Of a DNA stretch of 64,000 nt, positions 1-10,523 are shown one piece after another (the first letter of the stretch is position 1; each line of letters begins with the position of its first letter). The DNA comes from Clitopilus passeckerianus. Its lineage: Eukaryota; Basidiomycota; Agaricomycetes; Agaricales; Entolomataceae. Location: assembly GCA_944990035.1 (NCBI GenBank), contig CALYLX010000140.1, positions 248,001-312,000 on the forward strand, given 5' to 3'. The notes beneath the pieces are model-generated. The model was given only the letters and a program-made list of their open reading frames with translations, was not told the origin of the DNA and searched no databases. The position numbers were made by a program, and so were the translations under genes.

Positions 1-294
1 AATCCATTTGTCCCATTGCGCCATCGTAGTAGTCTGCATGGCGGTCCCGGGTCACCTATAAAATTGGATATGCCTGTCCTCCTTCTCGTATTGCGCGAGG
101 AGCCGGGAAGGACGCATAGCCAAGTGAGAGCATTTGCGCCCATGTATATACGACGCTTGGTGAGATCGATGTGGTCCTGGGGTCGGAGTTTGGTGGGGTC
201 TAAGGTAGAAGTTTGTTGCCCGAGTCAATCAAAAAAGGGACCATTTTCTTCAAGGATGTTCGGATCCGTGCTCGCCTCGAGAACATCCTTAGCT

Positions 295-1290
295 AGGGGA
301 TGTATCAACACCTTCAACCGCGATTGGTAAAATTTCACTCAGCAGAGAATCTTCCTCTGGCTGTTCCCGGATGAAACCCGGGACAGAACATTCAACAGGT
401 GTTAACGTCTTGAGCACCCGTAAGTGGAAGGGACAGGGGGTGTCAAAACTGGGGGCTGCATCATTGATGCTTTCAATATGGACCAGGTATCGACTTAGTG
501 GTCGTAAGTCGCGAGTACAAAATGTGAGAATACTAGCATACTTTTTAATGGGTGAATACGGGTTATCGGTGCCAGAAGAAAGGTGCAGAGTCTTGATCGT
601 TCTTCATCAAGGAATTAATGACGCCGACGACCCTTTGAAAGATCGATCTCGAATGGTGCCTCCCATGATGGCAAGACCCTAGTCGCTGAAGTGAAACTTC
701 CGGTGGTGTTAAAACCGTCCGCAGCTTCCACTGCCACCGCCCACTTCACAAGCATATCCCAATCCACAAAATTATCCGCTTTCAAACGTCCGAGAACACC
801 TCCCACACGGTTGGATTTGCCACTATGTTGCAAATTCCATAAACGCAGCAGAGAGTATGTCCATGGTAGGTTCAAGACTACGAGGTCATTGCCTGAGTCA
901 AAACTCTCTTGGGTTGCTTCCTCAGCCAGACAAAATCGTAGACCTGAGATGTTTGGTCAATCGAAGGGATCCTTGAAGTAATAGAAAAATCCATTGGAAC
1001 TCTCAGGAAAGGGTTTTTGTGCTTGAAAGTCATAGGTTATTATCGAAGGCAAACCCCTCGTAGCTTTGTCCTCCCGGTCAAAGTGGACATAGTAACGACG
1101 GGGATGTTGAGAACTGAGGTCCGTGCAGTCTTCAGGAACAATATGATTTGCGTCCAGGTTTTTTTATTAATGGCTCGGTATGGTGGTGTCTGGCATTTTT
1201 ACGATGTAGGGACAAAAATGTCGCCTTGTCTATCAAAGGTAGATCTGTAGCCTTTTATAATGCGTTAAGGCATAAAGTCCCAGCCTCAAA
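295..1290 (-). pseudogene. decayed gene of an unrecognised, probably Agaricomycete-specific family
   Basis: On the minus strand a long run of protein-like sequence can be read, but not in one open frame. One block (about 1150-955) reads through HPRRYYVHFDRED and SSNGFFYYFKDPFD and is then cut by an in-frame TGA at 957-959. The same frame continues past the stop for about 85 residues (LRFCLAEEATQESFDSGNDL, then LPWTYSLLRLWNLQHSGK). A third block in another frame (about 613-295) holds IKKYASILTFCTRDLRPLSR and a terminal acidic stretch before TAA. No GT donor lies suitably between the conserved GFFYYF motif and the TGA, so an intron does not explain the stop. I do not recognise the family and infer no function. 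Composition and block order suggest one former gene of more than 250 residues. The upper end is uncertain and may overlap the unclear 5' end of the plus-strand acetyltransferase gene. Confidence 0.5.
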
Positions 1291-1534
1291 AAGCAACACT
1301 CACCGTCGTTGTACCGTAGCGATGACGTGGGAACTTTGAAGCCGCCACCACTCCCACCAAAGGAGGCTTGTTCGAAGCTCCGGAGGTTCTGAGTAGAAGA
1401 GGGAACTGCCTCGTCCTGGTGGCAGCTCTAAGCATACGGTTACTGGATGAAGGTCATAGAGGAGAGTGTGAGCCGCGAGCGCGACCAACCGAGTTTGCAC
1501 AGCCACCAAAACATGCAAACTTTCCTTGGATCTC

Positions 1535-3040
1535 ATGGCGTTGGAGGAAGATGGCCAGTTTCCTGAGGCTTGTGTAGAACTTAAAAGGATGAGGGGGGTG
1601 AGCATTTGCTGTCATTAATCGTCTATCCATTCATCTGAATATAATTCTCAGCACGAGAATGCTCCTGCTGCAGGTCACCGAAAGAAGCGTAGGAGACGGG
1701 ACTCCAACGGCCCTGCTCGACAGGGAGAAATTTTGGAAGAGGTTCAAGCAGAGCGCATCAGCCTCTGCGAGGATATTAGCAAGCACGCACGCGCTGGCTT
1801 TGGTGACCCCGGCGAACAAATCGCCCAGGTGGACGAACATGTGAGTAGCCCAGATTCCAATCAAGTCGTCAACACTCATGCATTCCAAAAGGACCTCAAG
1901 CTAAGGTCATTGTCTCCGTCGACCGCCTCGTCTCTCCTTGGCAATATCAGCAATGCCCAACCAGCTCCATCTGTGATTGGCGCCATCGTGGAACGTAGGC
2001 TCAAGCTCGAACATGTGAGTACTGGGGTCTCTTTCGGGCCAAACCCTCTCTGACAACTTCACAGGTAAAATCCAATTTCGACTATCCCAAATCTCGCATT
2101 GACGTCGGACGAAATGTCACGCCGTTGGAAGAAAATACAACAGGAATGCCGCCACCAAGTGCAGAAATAATTGATGCACTCTATAACATCGAAACAACTC
2201 CATTTGAGAACACATTCCTATCACGTCTGCAAGGCACCAGGGCATTGCCTTACACGGTCATCGCTGTTGACTGGGAGACCGAGACTCCTTGGGTTGGTCT
2301 CATGAGTGATATCAGAGAGCACTATGCCATCTTGCAGTCAGTCTCACCAATCAATTCATCCACTTGTCTCCATTTAATCCAAACCTTAGCCCAGATCGGG
2401 AAAGGGCCCCCGAAAATATTGCACCTATCATGTACACCACGCTACAACCGTTTCATCTTCCCCAAGTGCACGATCTTCTCGAACGAGCGTTTTGGACGGG
2501 CATAAATGGTTGGCCCGCCAATTTCCGGTCTGATTGAGAACTCATGCTCATGTTTTTGTCGCAGTGGCTGATTCCCTTGACCACTCTCCTGAGCAATGCA
2601 CGGTCGTTGCAATGTACAAGCGTCTGGTTGTTGGAATTGCAATTCTGAGCTGCCCGCGGGAAACATACATTACGTATCTTGCCGTAAGGGCTGGCTGGGA
2701 CAACGCCGGGATAGCCAGGTAAGAACATTCATGAGGTCCTGACTTATATCAGACACTAACCGAGTTCGGCACGTACATAGATCGATGCTGTATCATCTCA
2801 TCAGCATGAACCCCAATAAAGATATCACGCTCCATGTCTCTGTTAATAATCCTGCGATGGTAGGTGTCTCTGTTGTCGACCGGAAAAACCTGGAGTCACC
2901 AACCACGATGCTCATAGTTGTTATATAACCAATTTGGGTTCAAGGCCGAGGAGTTCGTCGCGGGTTTTTACGAAGAATATCTGGACCGTAACTCCCGTGC
3001 CTCCAAGAACGCGTTTAGGCTTCGTCTCCGGCAGCAATAA
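1535..3040 (+). CDS. KAT14/CSRP2BP-like GNAT N-acetyltransferase
   Basis: Seven exons (1535-1597, 1652-2014, 2065-2336, 2390-2508, 2565-2718, 2781-2859, 2918-3040) give 390 codons in phase. Residues 30-37 are a basic cluster (HRKKRRRR) that looks like a nuclear localisation signal. Residues about 246-390 form a GNAT domain with VHDLLERAFWTGIN, an acetyl-CoA-loop-type stretch YLAVRAGWDNAGIARSMLYH, NPAMLLYNQFGFKAEEFV and the closing NAFRLRLRQQ. These segments match, in order, the C-terminal acetyltransferase domain of animal KAT14 (CSRP2BP), a subunit of the ATAC histone acetyltransferase complex. That assignment rests on recalled family motifs. The N-terminal zinc-binding and winged-helix parts of KAT14 are not visible here. 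The start is the first in-frame ATG after an upstream stop, but an earlier exon cannot be excluded. Exon 2 contains a 51-base in-frame segment with intron-like ends. Histone acetylation is the likely role by homology; the substrate is not shown by the sequence. Confidence 0.72.
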
Positions 3041-3640
3041 AAATTACTCCATTCGCAACAGGCGTCGGGATATGCCTACGGTTCGGCCTCTATGTCTGCG
3101 ACCCCCACATCCAAGAGGCTTGTGGCTGAGGGTCTTGTGCTGAACCCACCTCGTCGTATTCAATTTGGCTGTCAAACAGCAATTTTTCGACGGCGGCCTA
3201 TCAATCCTTCCCTGAACATCTTTCCTCACCACTGAGTCACCATGGTCCTCGGAACGCTTACAGAGTTGACAAGATGCCGCATGCATGGGAAGGGAGATGT
3301 AGGCGCGGAATCTGGATAATTGAATGTCAGATCAAGATACACTCGACGTTTCTTCGAATCCCTATTCTCGGGAAACGCATGGCAGGAATCCAAGGAAAGG
3401 GGGTGTACCCAGGATTTTCAGAGGGGTTGTCGTCGTCGCATCCGGGCATGGAATCCAAGGCCGAATCCCGGAGACTGCGCTTTTGGCATCTCTCCGAACA
3501 TACCACTTGTGTCCTGCGTAGACCGGATGGAAAGTCACGTCGTCACAAGAGCAATCCTCGAAACGCATCCGCGTTTTATTGTAAAAATACAAGTATGTGT
3601 GTTATAAATTACATTTTACATGCCTAAAATAACTAAATTT
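3041..3640. other. intergenic, nothing recognised
   Basis: Several overlapping short frames of about 60-115 codons exist on both strands, but they contradict each other and show no motif or splice logic. The stretch separates the 3' end of the acetyltransferase gene from the 3' end of an unrecognised minus-strand gene, so it probably holds two 3' UTRs. Confidence 0.4.
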
Positions 3641-3674
3641 GCTATGGCCCTCTAATTTGAACACAAGCAATCCT

Positions 3675-4902
3675 TCAGAGCTCTCTCCGACGTTTCAACG
3701 GCTTTCCACCGTATCCCAAACCGCCATTCTCGACGAAGCTTACGGCTCTCCTGGAGAAGCTTGGTTGTCCAATAGAGGGACCCTGGTCGCACGCAACGCT
3801 GACACCCAGATCCACCTGGCGACAATGGCGAATCTGCCTAACCGCAGCACCAGCCACCAACTTGCCATAAGCTGTGCCCCTCTGCTCGTCCTTAAATATG
3901 GTACCGCTTTGTGCCACAACCCGACGTGGGCGTGTCTCCCAAGCAGCAATAGCAGCGTCATAAATCCAGCTCCTCCCTAAACTCCTTCCGTCACAGTCAC
4001 CACCAACTGACGCGTCCGTCGACTTCCTCTTTCCAGCACAACGCTTCTTCACAATCCTTAAACTTCCATTGTCTTCGCAAGTCCCTCCTAACTGGGGATT
4101 TGATAGTTGGACTTACTGGTTCAGCCTCGTTCCGGTTGTAGTTCGACAAAGAGAGCCCTCGAAGGCGAGCTGGGCGGCGAGGACGGGTGGGACCGTCCGC
4201 AAGCGAGCGAGGGCTGGCGGTCCTAGAAGGAGGAAACTTTCCGCGTTCCGTCATCGTCTCACCCAATGGCTTGAAGTCCGATTGCGACCTCTGCAACACT
4301 TGTTTTACTTTCTCGGCCCAATCGTCGAGCTGGTATAGCTTGTGCAACATCAACCTGAACGTGAAAGGATATTCCTTTCCCAAAGGAAACTCCCCAAGCG
4401 ACTCCCCATCTTCATCGATATCAACACCGTGAGCGGCGGCAGTACTGCCAGCACTCGTTGCTGTGACCGTATTGCTTCTCGGCCTTTGACCCAACCCATT
4501 GGCCTCCGCCAACTTCCGGTTGCCGACTAATCCGATTCTTTACTATCGGCCTGAGGTCTACTGGAATAGACGTGTTGTCTTCGTTCACTGTGGATTTGTC
4601 GCCTGCAAGCTCGTTTCGCGGTCCACAGGCAACCAGCCGTTCAAAAAGATTCATGAGCCTGGCAAACTCTTCGGTTTTAGGATTGGCGGCAACCATGCTG
4701 GCGATTTGGAATGCGAAGGGCGGGAGGGCAGCAGCAGGGTTAACAATGGGAGGAGTGGGGAAGAGAACGCGCCTTTAAACACTTTGCAGTTGGGGTTCGA
4801 CGGATGGCGTATCTGCACTATATATCCGCATGTGCGAGCCGTTGCGGCCATCCGCGCGTAGATGTGATGATGATCCCTTGCAAGCCACTGCAGCTTTGGC
4901 AT
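3675..4902 (-). CDS. unrecognised protein, minus strand (model incomplete)
   Basis: Three minus-strand blocks look like coding sequence. The first begins at an ATG at 4902 (MPKLQWLARDHHHIYARM). The second holds PKTEEFARLMNLFERLVACG and can be spliced through a GTAGAC...GGAAG intron into the third. The third carries a well-formed segment with LGKEYPFTFRLMLHKLYQLD and DDWAEKVKQVLQRSQSDFKP, followed by Ser/Pro/Arg-rich sequence. A last block (4052-3675) rich in basic residues ends at TGA but lies in another frame, and I could not place the connecting intron. A frameshift is possible. The YPFTFRLMLHKLYQLDDW segment is predicted helical and looks like the conserved core. I do not recognise the family and no function can be given. 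The gene lies tail-to-tail with the acetyltransferase gene. Confidence 0.35.
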
Positions 4903-5118
4903 TGTTCGTGGCCTTTGCTTGATGCCACATTTGACTGATCTGTGCTGGTCAAAGCATCCTCTCACTTGATCCGAGTAGGCGTTAGCTCGTGGCTCTGTTT
5001 CTCCCATATGCATCCCAATAAAACAATTTTTCCTCAACGAATAATTCATTGTGAAACTCGTACTGCATCAAATAACCTACAGTCGGACGATTTTGTCGCG
5101 ACTTTTATGTGCTTGGAC

Positions 5119-6400
5119 TTAGACCCAGGGAGTCTTTTTGACTTGAATTCTTCCATTGTGTCGCTGGATCCACACTGTTGTTTGCATCTCGTCCCCCACA
5201 TTCTTCTCCATCGGCTCAGGAGTATCATATGGATTGATGGAATCCTCTTCTTCAGCACTTACGACCTCCTCCATCTTTGCTTTTTCTCCTTCCTTCGTTG
5301 GGAGGCATTCGACCAGAAATAGCGAGCTCCAGCCAATTGTGCGTAACTGACCAAGCAACTGGGCCATGTGAAGACTGGCTGCCAGTTCGACCGGGTGGAC
5401 GGCTTCTACCATTTGATGATAACAAGGGAAATGCTCGATGGGAGGGTCCATAAGGTCAATGTGATCGCCAGGCCAGTTGTCCACGCATTCCTTGATGTAT
5501 GTGTCAAGCTTCCTCTCTTCAGATAAGAAAACTCCCAGGTGAAGGTTTTGAAGGTGCTTGAGCGGCTTCAAGGCAGTAGCAAATGCGGTCTATAGCGCAT
5601 ATGTGTTCAGTGGATGCAAATAACAATGCAAAGGCCTTACAGTCATGCTCTTCCAATCGACATAATCATTTCCGATCGGCGAGTGTATAATGCAGGACAG
5701 GCTATCCTCGAAACAAGACCAGCAGCATGAGAAATCCAGGCGTTCTGTACAGCTGAGATAGAGATTCCTTAGGCAAGGGAGACTTTCCACAATGAGACCT
5801 ATAAGCCGAGTGTCTATGCGCGACAAATCTGACAATGTTAATGTGCGAAGTGTAGAGCCGGAATATCTGAGGTTGGGAAGTATCATTTTTGCGACGGGAT
5901 GCTGCGAACATAGGCCTTGTTCGCCCATGCCGAGGTGGATCATTTTGAGAGATGTGAGCAAGAGAAGTCCTTCGGGGCGAGCCAATAGGACTGAGGAAAC
6001 GGCACAGAGATATCTTTAATGTAGCTTTTAGTATACTCACGGATAAGAATGACGCATATACTCACTTTACAGACGAGAAGGAAGCAGGATTGCGTTGATG
6101 AGCAAGTAATGCGAGTAAGTTTTTCCAGTGAACTTTGTCCTTAGGAGATACGGCTTCAAGAAAGCGACGAAGAGCGATTTGGCGAAAGGATTTTGATGCA
6201 AGGGTTAATGGAGAAATAGCATGAAAGCGTCGAGTAACTGAGAATTCTAGCAACGCAAGTTCCACGATTCGGTCTGTAATTTCGTAGGGCACCCGTGGCG
6301 AAGGGTATTTTGGGTCAGGTCCTCCATAGCATAGGATCGTTCCGGTGGTCGATGGTCTTGACCGAGCCCTGGTTAGAGTGAGAGACCCAGTTCGTCTCAT
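5119..6400 (-). CDS. F-box-like / leucine-rich protein
   Basis: Three exons (6400-6066, 6013-5641, 5589-5119) joined by GTGAGT...AAAG and GTAAGG...TATAG introns give 392 residues in phase. The N-terminal part carries an F-box-like stretch, VPYEITDRIVELALLEFS, followed by FRQIALRRFLEAV. The middle holds leucine-rich-repeat-like segments (SGSTLRTLTLSDLSRID, ESLPCLRNLYLSCTERLDF, LKPLKHLQNLHLGVF). The C-terminus is acidic (SAEEEDSINPYDTPE). F-box proteins are substrate adaptors of SCF ubiquitin ligases and this fold is heavily expanded in mushroom-forming fungi; the target cannot be predicted. No internal stop or frameshift is needed, unlike several related loci in the window. The start is the first Met of the open frame. 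Confidence 0.6.
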
Positions 6401-6739
6401 TCTAAGAATAGTAAATCCAGCGGTTCCACAGTAGAAAGTTGTGTTAGTATCTTGCGTTAGTCTATTTGAAGGGTTAGCGAAACAAGGGCAGGAAGCTTGA
6501 TGATGGTAGGACGAAGGGAAGATGGTTAAAGTACATGCGTGGTGGAAGGAATAGCTTTAAAGTTTGAATGAGCCGTCCCATTGATCGCTTGCCTCCTCAA
6601 CGCCGTTGGGCGGGTGCTTGGGTCTTGGGTAAATTATATTCATTGAATCTTCATGTATGTGTACGAATAGTATGTATCCGTGATGAGTAACGTAAATTAA
6701 AACCGCAGAGTCGAAGGCGGTTAGTACGAGTTCATTATC
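6401..6739. other. intergenic
   Basis: Promoter of the F-box-like minus-strand gene and the 3' flank of the RTC4-like gene. No open frame or structured motif stands out. Confidence 0.5.
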
Positions 6740-9700
6740 TTATCCTTCTATTTCAGACATTGAGCTTTGGCTGCTGGCGCTGAGTAGCCACTTGTGTGTC
6801 TCCTTCGTGTAGTTCAAATCCTTGGAGGAACTGCAAAATTGGCAGATATGTGAGTAGGTGTCTTGTCACAGGATTCGGCGCCGTGACTCACGACTCCGAG
6901 GCCACCCTCCGTTTTGCTCGATCTCGTTCTCGCGCCCGCTCAAGCGGGGTCAATAACAACTGCCCGGAGGGTGCAATGCCAGCGATCTTGATGGTCTCAT
7001 CCTTCTTGAGAGCCAGCTCAGACCTCCTACTACTATCCTGCCGAGGGGTCTCGTTGATTTCGACCAGCATTGCCGACACTTCGTGTTCATCCTCGCTCAT
7101 ATGAAACACAGACGAGGCTTTGTTCCCCGGCTTCTTAGTCTTAGCCGATTTCGAGCGACTTGACTGATCTTCGCTGCTTGAGCAAAGGTCAACGTCGGCC
7201 TGGATCGTCTTCTTGGAAGAAGCTTTTGCCTTCACGTTTGGTGGTCGCTGCCTATGCATCCATTCGCCTGCGTCGGACTCGGTGTCTTCGGTGTCGCTTC
7301 TCTTGACAGAGTTTGCTCTGAAAGTGGTAGCAGTAGCAGTAGCAGTGTTCCTGTTTCGTTCCGTGCTATCAGGTTTCTTTACAGGGCGAGGGCGGGGAAC
7401 AGAGGGTCTCGAGGGCGAAGAAGCCACGATTGGCTTGTCGACTTGCTTGGTGAAGTCCTGCATACGGCCAAGCTTCCGGCGTTTGACACTATCAGGGGTC
7501 AAATTCCGGGTGTCCAACTCGTTCATGTCATCGGACTCTCCGCCCGGGTCCCTTGGGCGTTTGCGGTCTGAACTAGAAGGATCCTCGACCTCGGAGAAAT
7601 TTTCCCAGTAAACGTCTGATGAGTGTCCTTGGTCCTCGTTGGCCAATGAGGTGGTAGCTGTATGCGCCTTTCCGACAGGCCTTGGCTTTGGCCGTGGTTG
7701 TCGGGGCGGCGACGAAGGGATGTTGACGACTTTCTTCCCCTTCCCCTTCAACTTCGTAGACTTCCTGCTTCTTTCCTTCGCTTTCCGGGTGTCCTGCGCT
7801 GGCGGAGGTAGATGTGGTTCCTCGTCGTCAGCTTCATCAGCCTCCTCCTCTTCAAGCTCCTTTCGCCGTTTCTCAGCACGAGCCATGACGATACGATCTG
7901 CCACACCGGTGTCACCACCTCGAACCTTCTCCTCGCTCTCCTCCTTCTCATCTGCAGGGAACATGGTAATCCCGTAGCTCGAACTCTCCCTCAACACCAC
8001 CACAGCTTGTTGCAGCCCAAATTCTGTATCGTCAAGTTGTCGATCCTGTCTAATAAGCCTGGCCCCGACTTCAGGGACTAGGACCTTTTGAACGAATTCT
8101 ATGGGTGTGAGAGGGGCGACAGATTCGGGGTTGATTGTCGTCAGAGGAAACATGTCGTAGAGAATCTGGTTGATGATGACTGAACCAAGTTCGCCATAGC
8201 TAGAGATACGTGTCAGAAAGGGTTCATACACAAAAATGTAACCCACGTACTAGCCGAGTTGCACCTTCTCGAAATTCGCAAATTGGCCTTGAAAGCCAGC
8301 CACAACTTTCGCTCCCTTCGCCTTCACCTCAGATATGATCTCGTTCCAAAAGACGCATTTATCTCTGGGCCGAGGGTCAGAGCTGTACGACCAATCATCC
8401 TCAACGATTGGATTGTCTATTAGCAGCTGTAGAGCCGGCTTCATTTCCTTCACCCTGTTTCCAAGTTGGCTCCAATCAATGGACTTCGGCCATCCTTGGG
8501 CCTCAGCTTCAGGTAGGACTTCAGTTTCGAATTTGTGGCGTTGGCAAACAGCGATGAAGCTTGAGAAGGGAGCTTTCCTCCCGAAGCGGTTCCACGGCCT
8601 TGGGTCTGGTTTCGATTTCTTCGCTGCTGTATCAAGGAGCGTTTGGAAGTACGTGCTGGGTTCTTGAGGCATGGGACCATCGCAGTAAGGGCATAGCGTC
8701 TTGTGGTCGACGGAGGACATCGTAACTGAATTGCAAAGATTAACATCCGGAGGAAAAGAAGTCAGATGGAGAATTGCTGACTTGTATCCTCATCACCCTC
8801 CCAAGAGTACTGATCTGCGTCGGTATTGAGTGCTCTGTAGGTATTGAATGAGTCAAACTGAAGAAAAGGTAATGATATATTCTTACGAGTCCCTTTCGTG
8901 ATCCGAGTCTGAAAACGACATCCTCGATGATCCAGAAGGGCTAACAGGCCGTCCTATGCCTTCTATGTATTGCGTGCTCATTGGGAAGGGCTGCACTTTG
9001 GGTTTCTTGACTGGCTTGCGCTTCTGCGGTTTCTTGTCGGATGGCCCTGCCTTCTTCTTGCCTTCATCGTCGTCATCTTCTGATAATAAGACAACAGCCT
9101 TCCCGCGTCGTTTCGGAACCACGGCTTTCTTTGTCCTCTCGTCCGCTTTGGACGGTGTAGACCTCTCTGTGTCGCCTGTGGGGGAGTTGGTAGAAGCCTT
9201 AGACGAGCGGCTTTCGGGGGAGGAGATCATAGGGAAAGGTGCGAGGCGAGCCTTTGAAGGCCGGGTTGACTTATTGGAGTCTGCTGAGGGTGCTATCTCC
9301 CTGCGACCATAGTTGGGTTTCTTCATGGTTTTATTGGATTTCGAAGACATTTCCGTGGCCTGCTTAGACCCTGGCGAGGTTGCGAAAGAGATTTCGGGGG
9401 ACAATCTTCCCTGATTGGCTGGGGTTTGACGAGTGTGAAGAGGTCTGGGTTTGACCTTTGCTTTGGGTGGTTGAGAGGTCTCGTCATCGGCCAGGTTCAG
9501 GACTTCCTTGACAGCGTGATCCTTTCTCGTTGGGCTCCGAGCTCGAGGAGTAGCAAGGTTGACCATAGAGAGATGTTTCTTTAGAGGGGTACTATGATCC
9601 TGGCTATTCGACCGAGAGCGCTGATTCTCCTTTTTGGCATTAGCCTTCGACTGAGAACCTTGGGAAGACTGCGAGCCCGTCGGGTCATTCGAAGGCTTTG

Positions 9701-10127
9701 TCTTCTTATTCCTAAAGCTGAGATTCTTTATCGCGACATGAGTGTGCATGTTCGGGTCTGCTGGTGGCTTCTTAGCAATGACACGAGAAACTTTTGAAGC
9801 TTCGTCCGATTCGTGCTGCGAGCTTTGAGAGAAGAGGTCGAGCTCATCGTCTTCATCGTCTCCGACAGAAACATTGCAGGGTTTGTACTTCGTTTGAGAG
9901 GATCTTGGCATAGACTTTGTGTTGGTCTGGTGGCTTCTGCCAAAGCCGGAATTTAGATCCTCGTTCGCGGCTCCCATGCTTGTAAGACGCGACCCTATGC
10001 CGTAATCGGTCTTCCTCTGCTGAGACGTGCTCGGTTGTGAGGGTGGCCGAGTAGCCATGCGCAATCTTGGATTGCTACTGCCCTTTCCGGTGTTCCACCC
10101 TGTGTCTTCTGCGATGAGGCTTTCCAT
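6740..10127 (-). CDS. RTC4-like domain protein with long disordered arms
   Basis: Five exons (10127-8887, 8834-8782, 8725-8251, 8199-6892, 6830-6740) give 1,055 residues in phase. Residues about 1-430 are Ser/Lys/Pro-rich and disordered with acidic patches (LSEDDDDEGKKK). Residues about 434-650 form the conserved domain. It opens with a CPYCDGPMP motif (C-x2-C), then KAPFSSFIAVCQRH, GWPKSIDWSQLGNRV and, across an intron, LGYYGELGSVIINQIL and PLTPIEFVQKVLVPEVGARL. This order matches the RTC4-like domain named after yeast Rtc4, a nuclear protein linked genetically to telomere capping. The rest is again disordered, with many charged clusters that could act as nuclear signals. The 5' end is uncertain: the frame stays open to about 10215 behind a possible acceptor, so a short upstream exon may exist. 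The chosen start is the first in-frame ATG (MESLIAEDTGW). Confidence 0.7.
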
Positions 10128-10282
10128 GAGCACAGGCTGCTCAACTGGAGAGTCGGGACACAAGAGGTCAACGCGAAGGCCTGTTGTTGTGGCAGTGCTA
10201 TGTCTGTCGGATGCACATGACTGTCACAGACGCGTCAGTCACACAGAAAAGATGTGATAGGCATGCGGGATTCTGAGGACAT

Positions 10283-10369
10283 GCCCGCCTAGCTCAATCG
10301 GATAGAGCGTCAGACTCTTATGATTAGGAGGGCATCTGAAGGCTGCGAGTTCGACCCTCGCGGTGGGCT
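10283..10369 (+). tRNA. tRNA-Lys(CTT) with a 13-base intron
   Basis: A cloverleaf can be drawn. The acceptor stem is GCCCGCC with GGTGGGC, and the D arm is GCTC...GAGC. The anticodon stem is TCAGA with TCTGA, its loop carrying CTT, and the T arm is GCGAG TTCGACC CTCGC. The loop is interrupted one base 3' of the anticodon by a 13-base intron (TGATTAGGAGGGC). Internal A-box (TAGCTCAATCGG) and B-box (GTTCGACCC) sequences are present. T-runs shortly downstream could terminate RNA polymerase III. A second copy with the same exons lies at 42860. Confidence 0.93.
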
Positions 10370-10523
10370 ACTTCTATTTTGGATATCGCTTTTTCAACTC
10401 GACCTCGAGTGCTCGTATTCTACCGCCAAGAGTTCATGACCTCACTAAGGAATCGTTGTATCGAGAAAGTTGTGGTTTCCATTTGTTGAAATTTGTATCA
10501 AAGTCATTTCTACTGGTAGTCTA

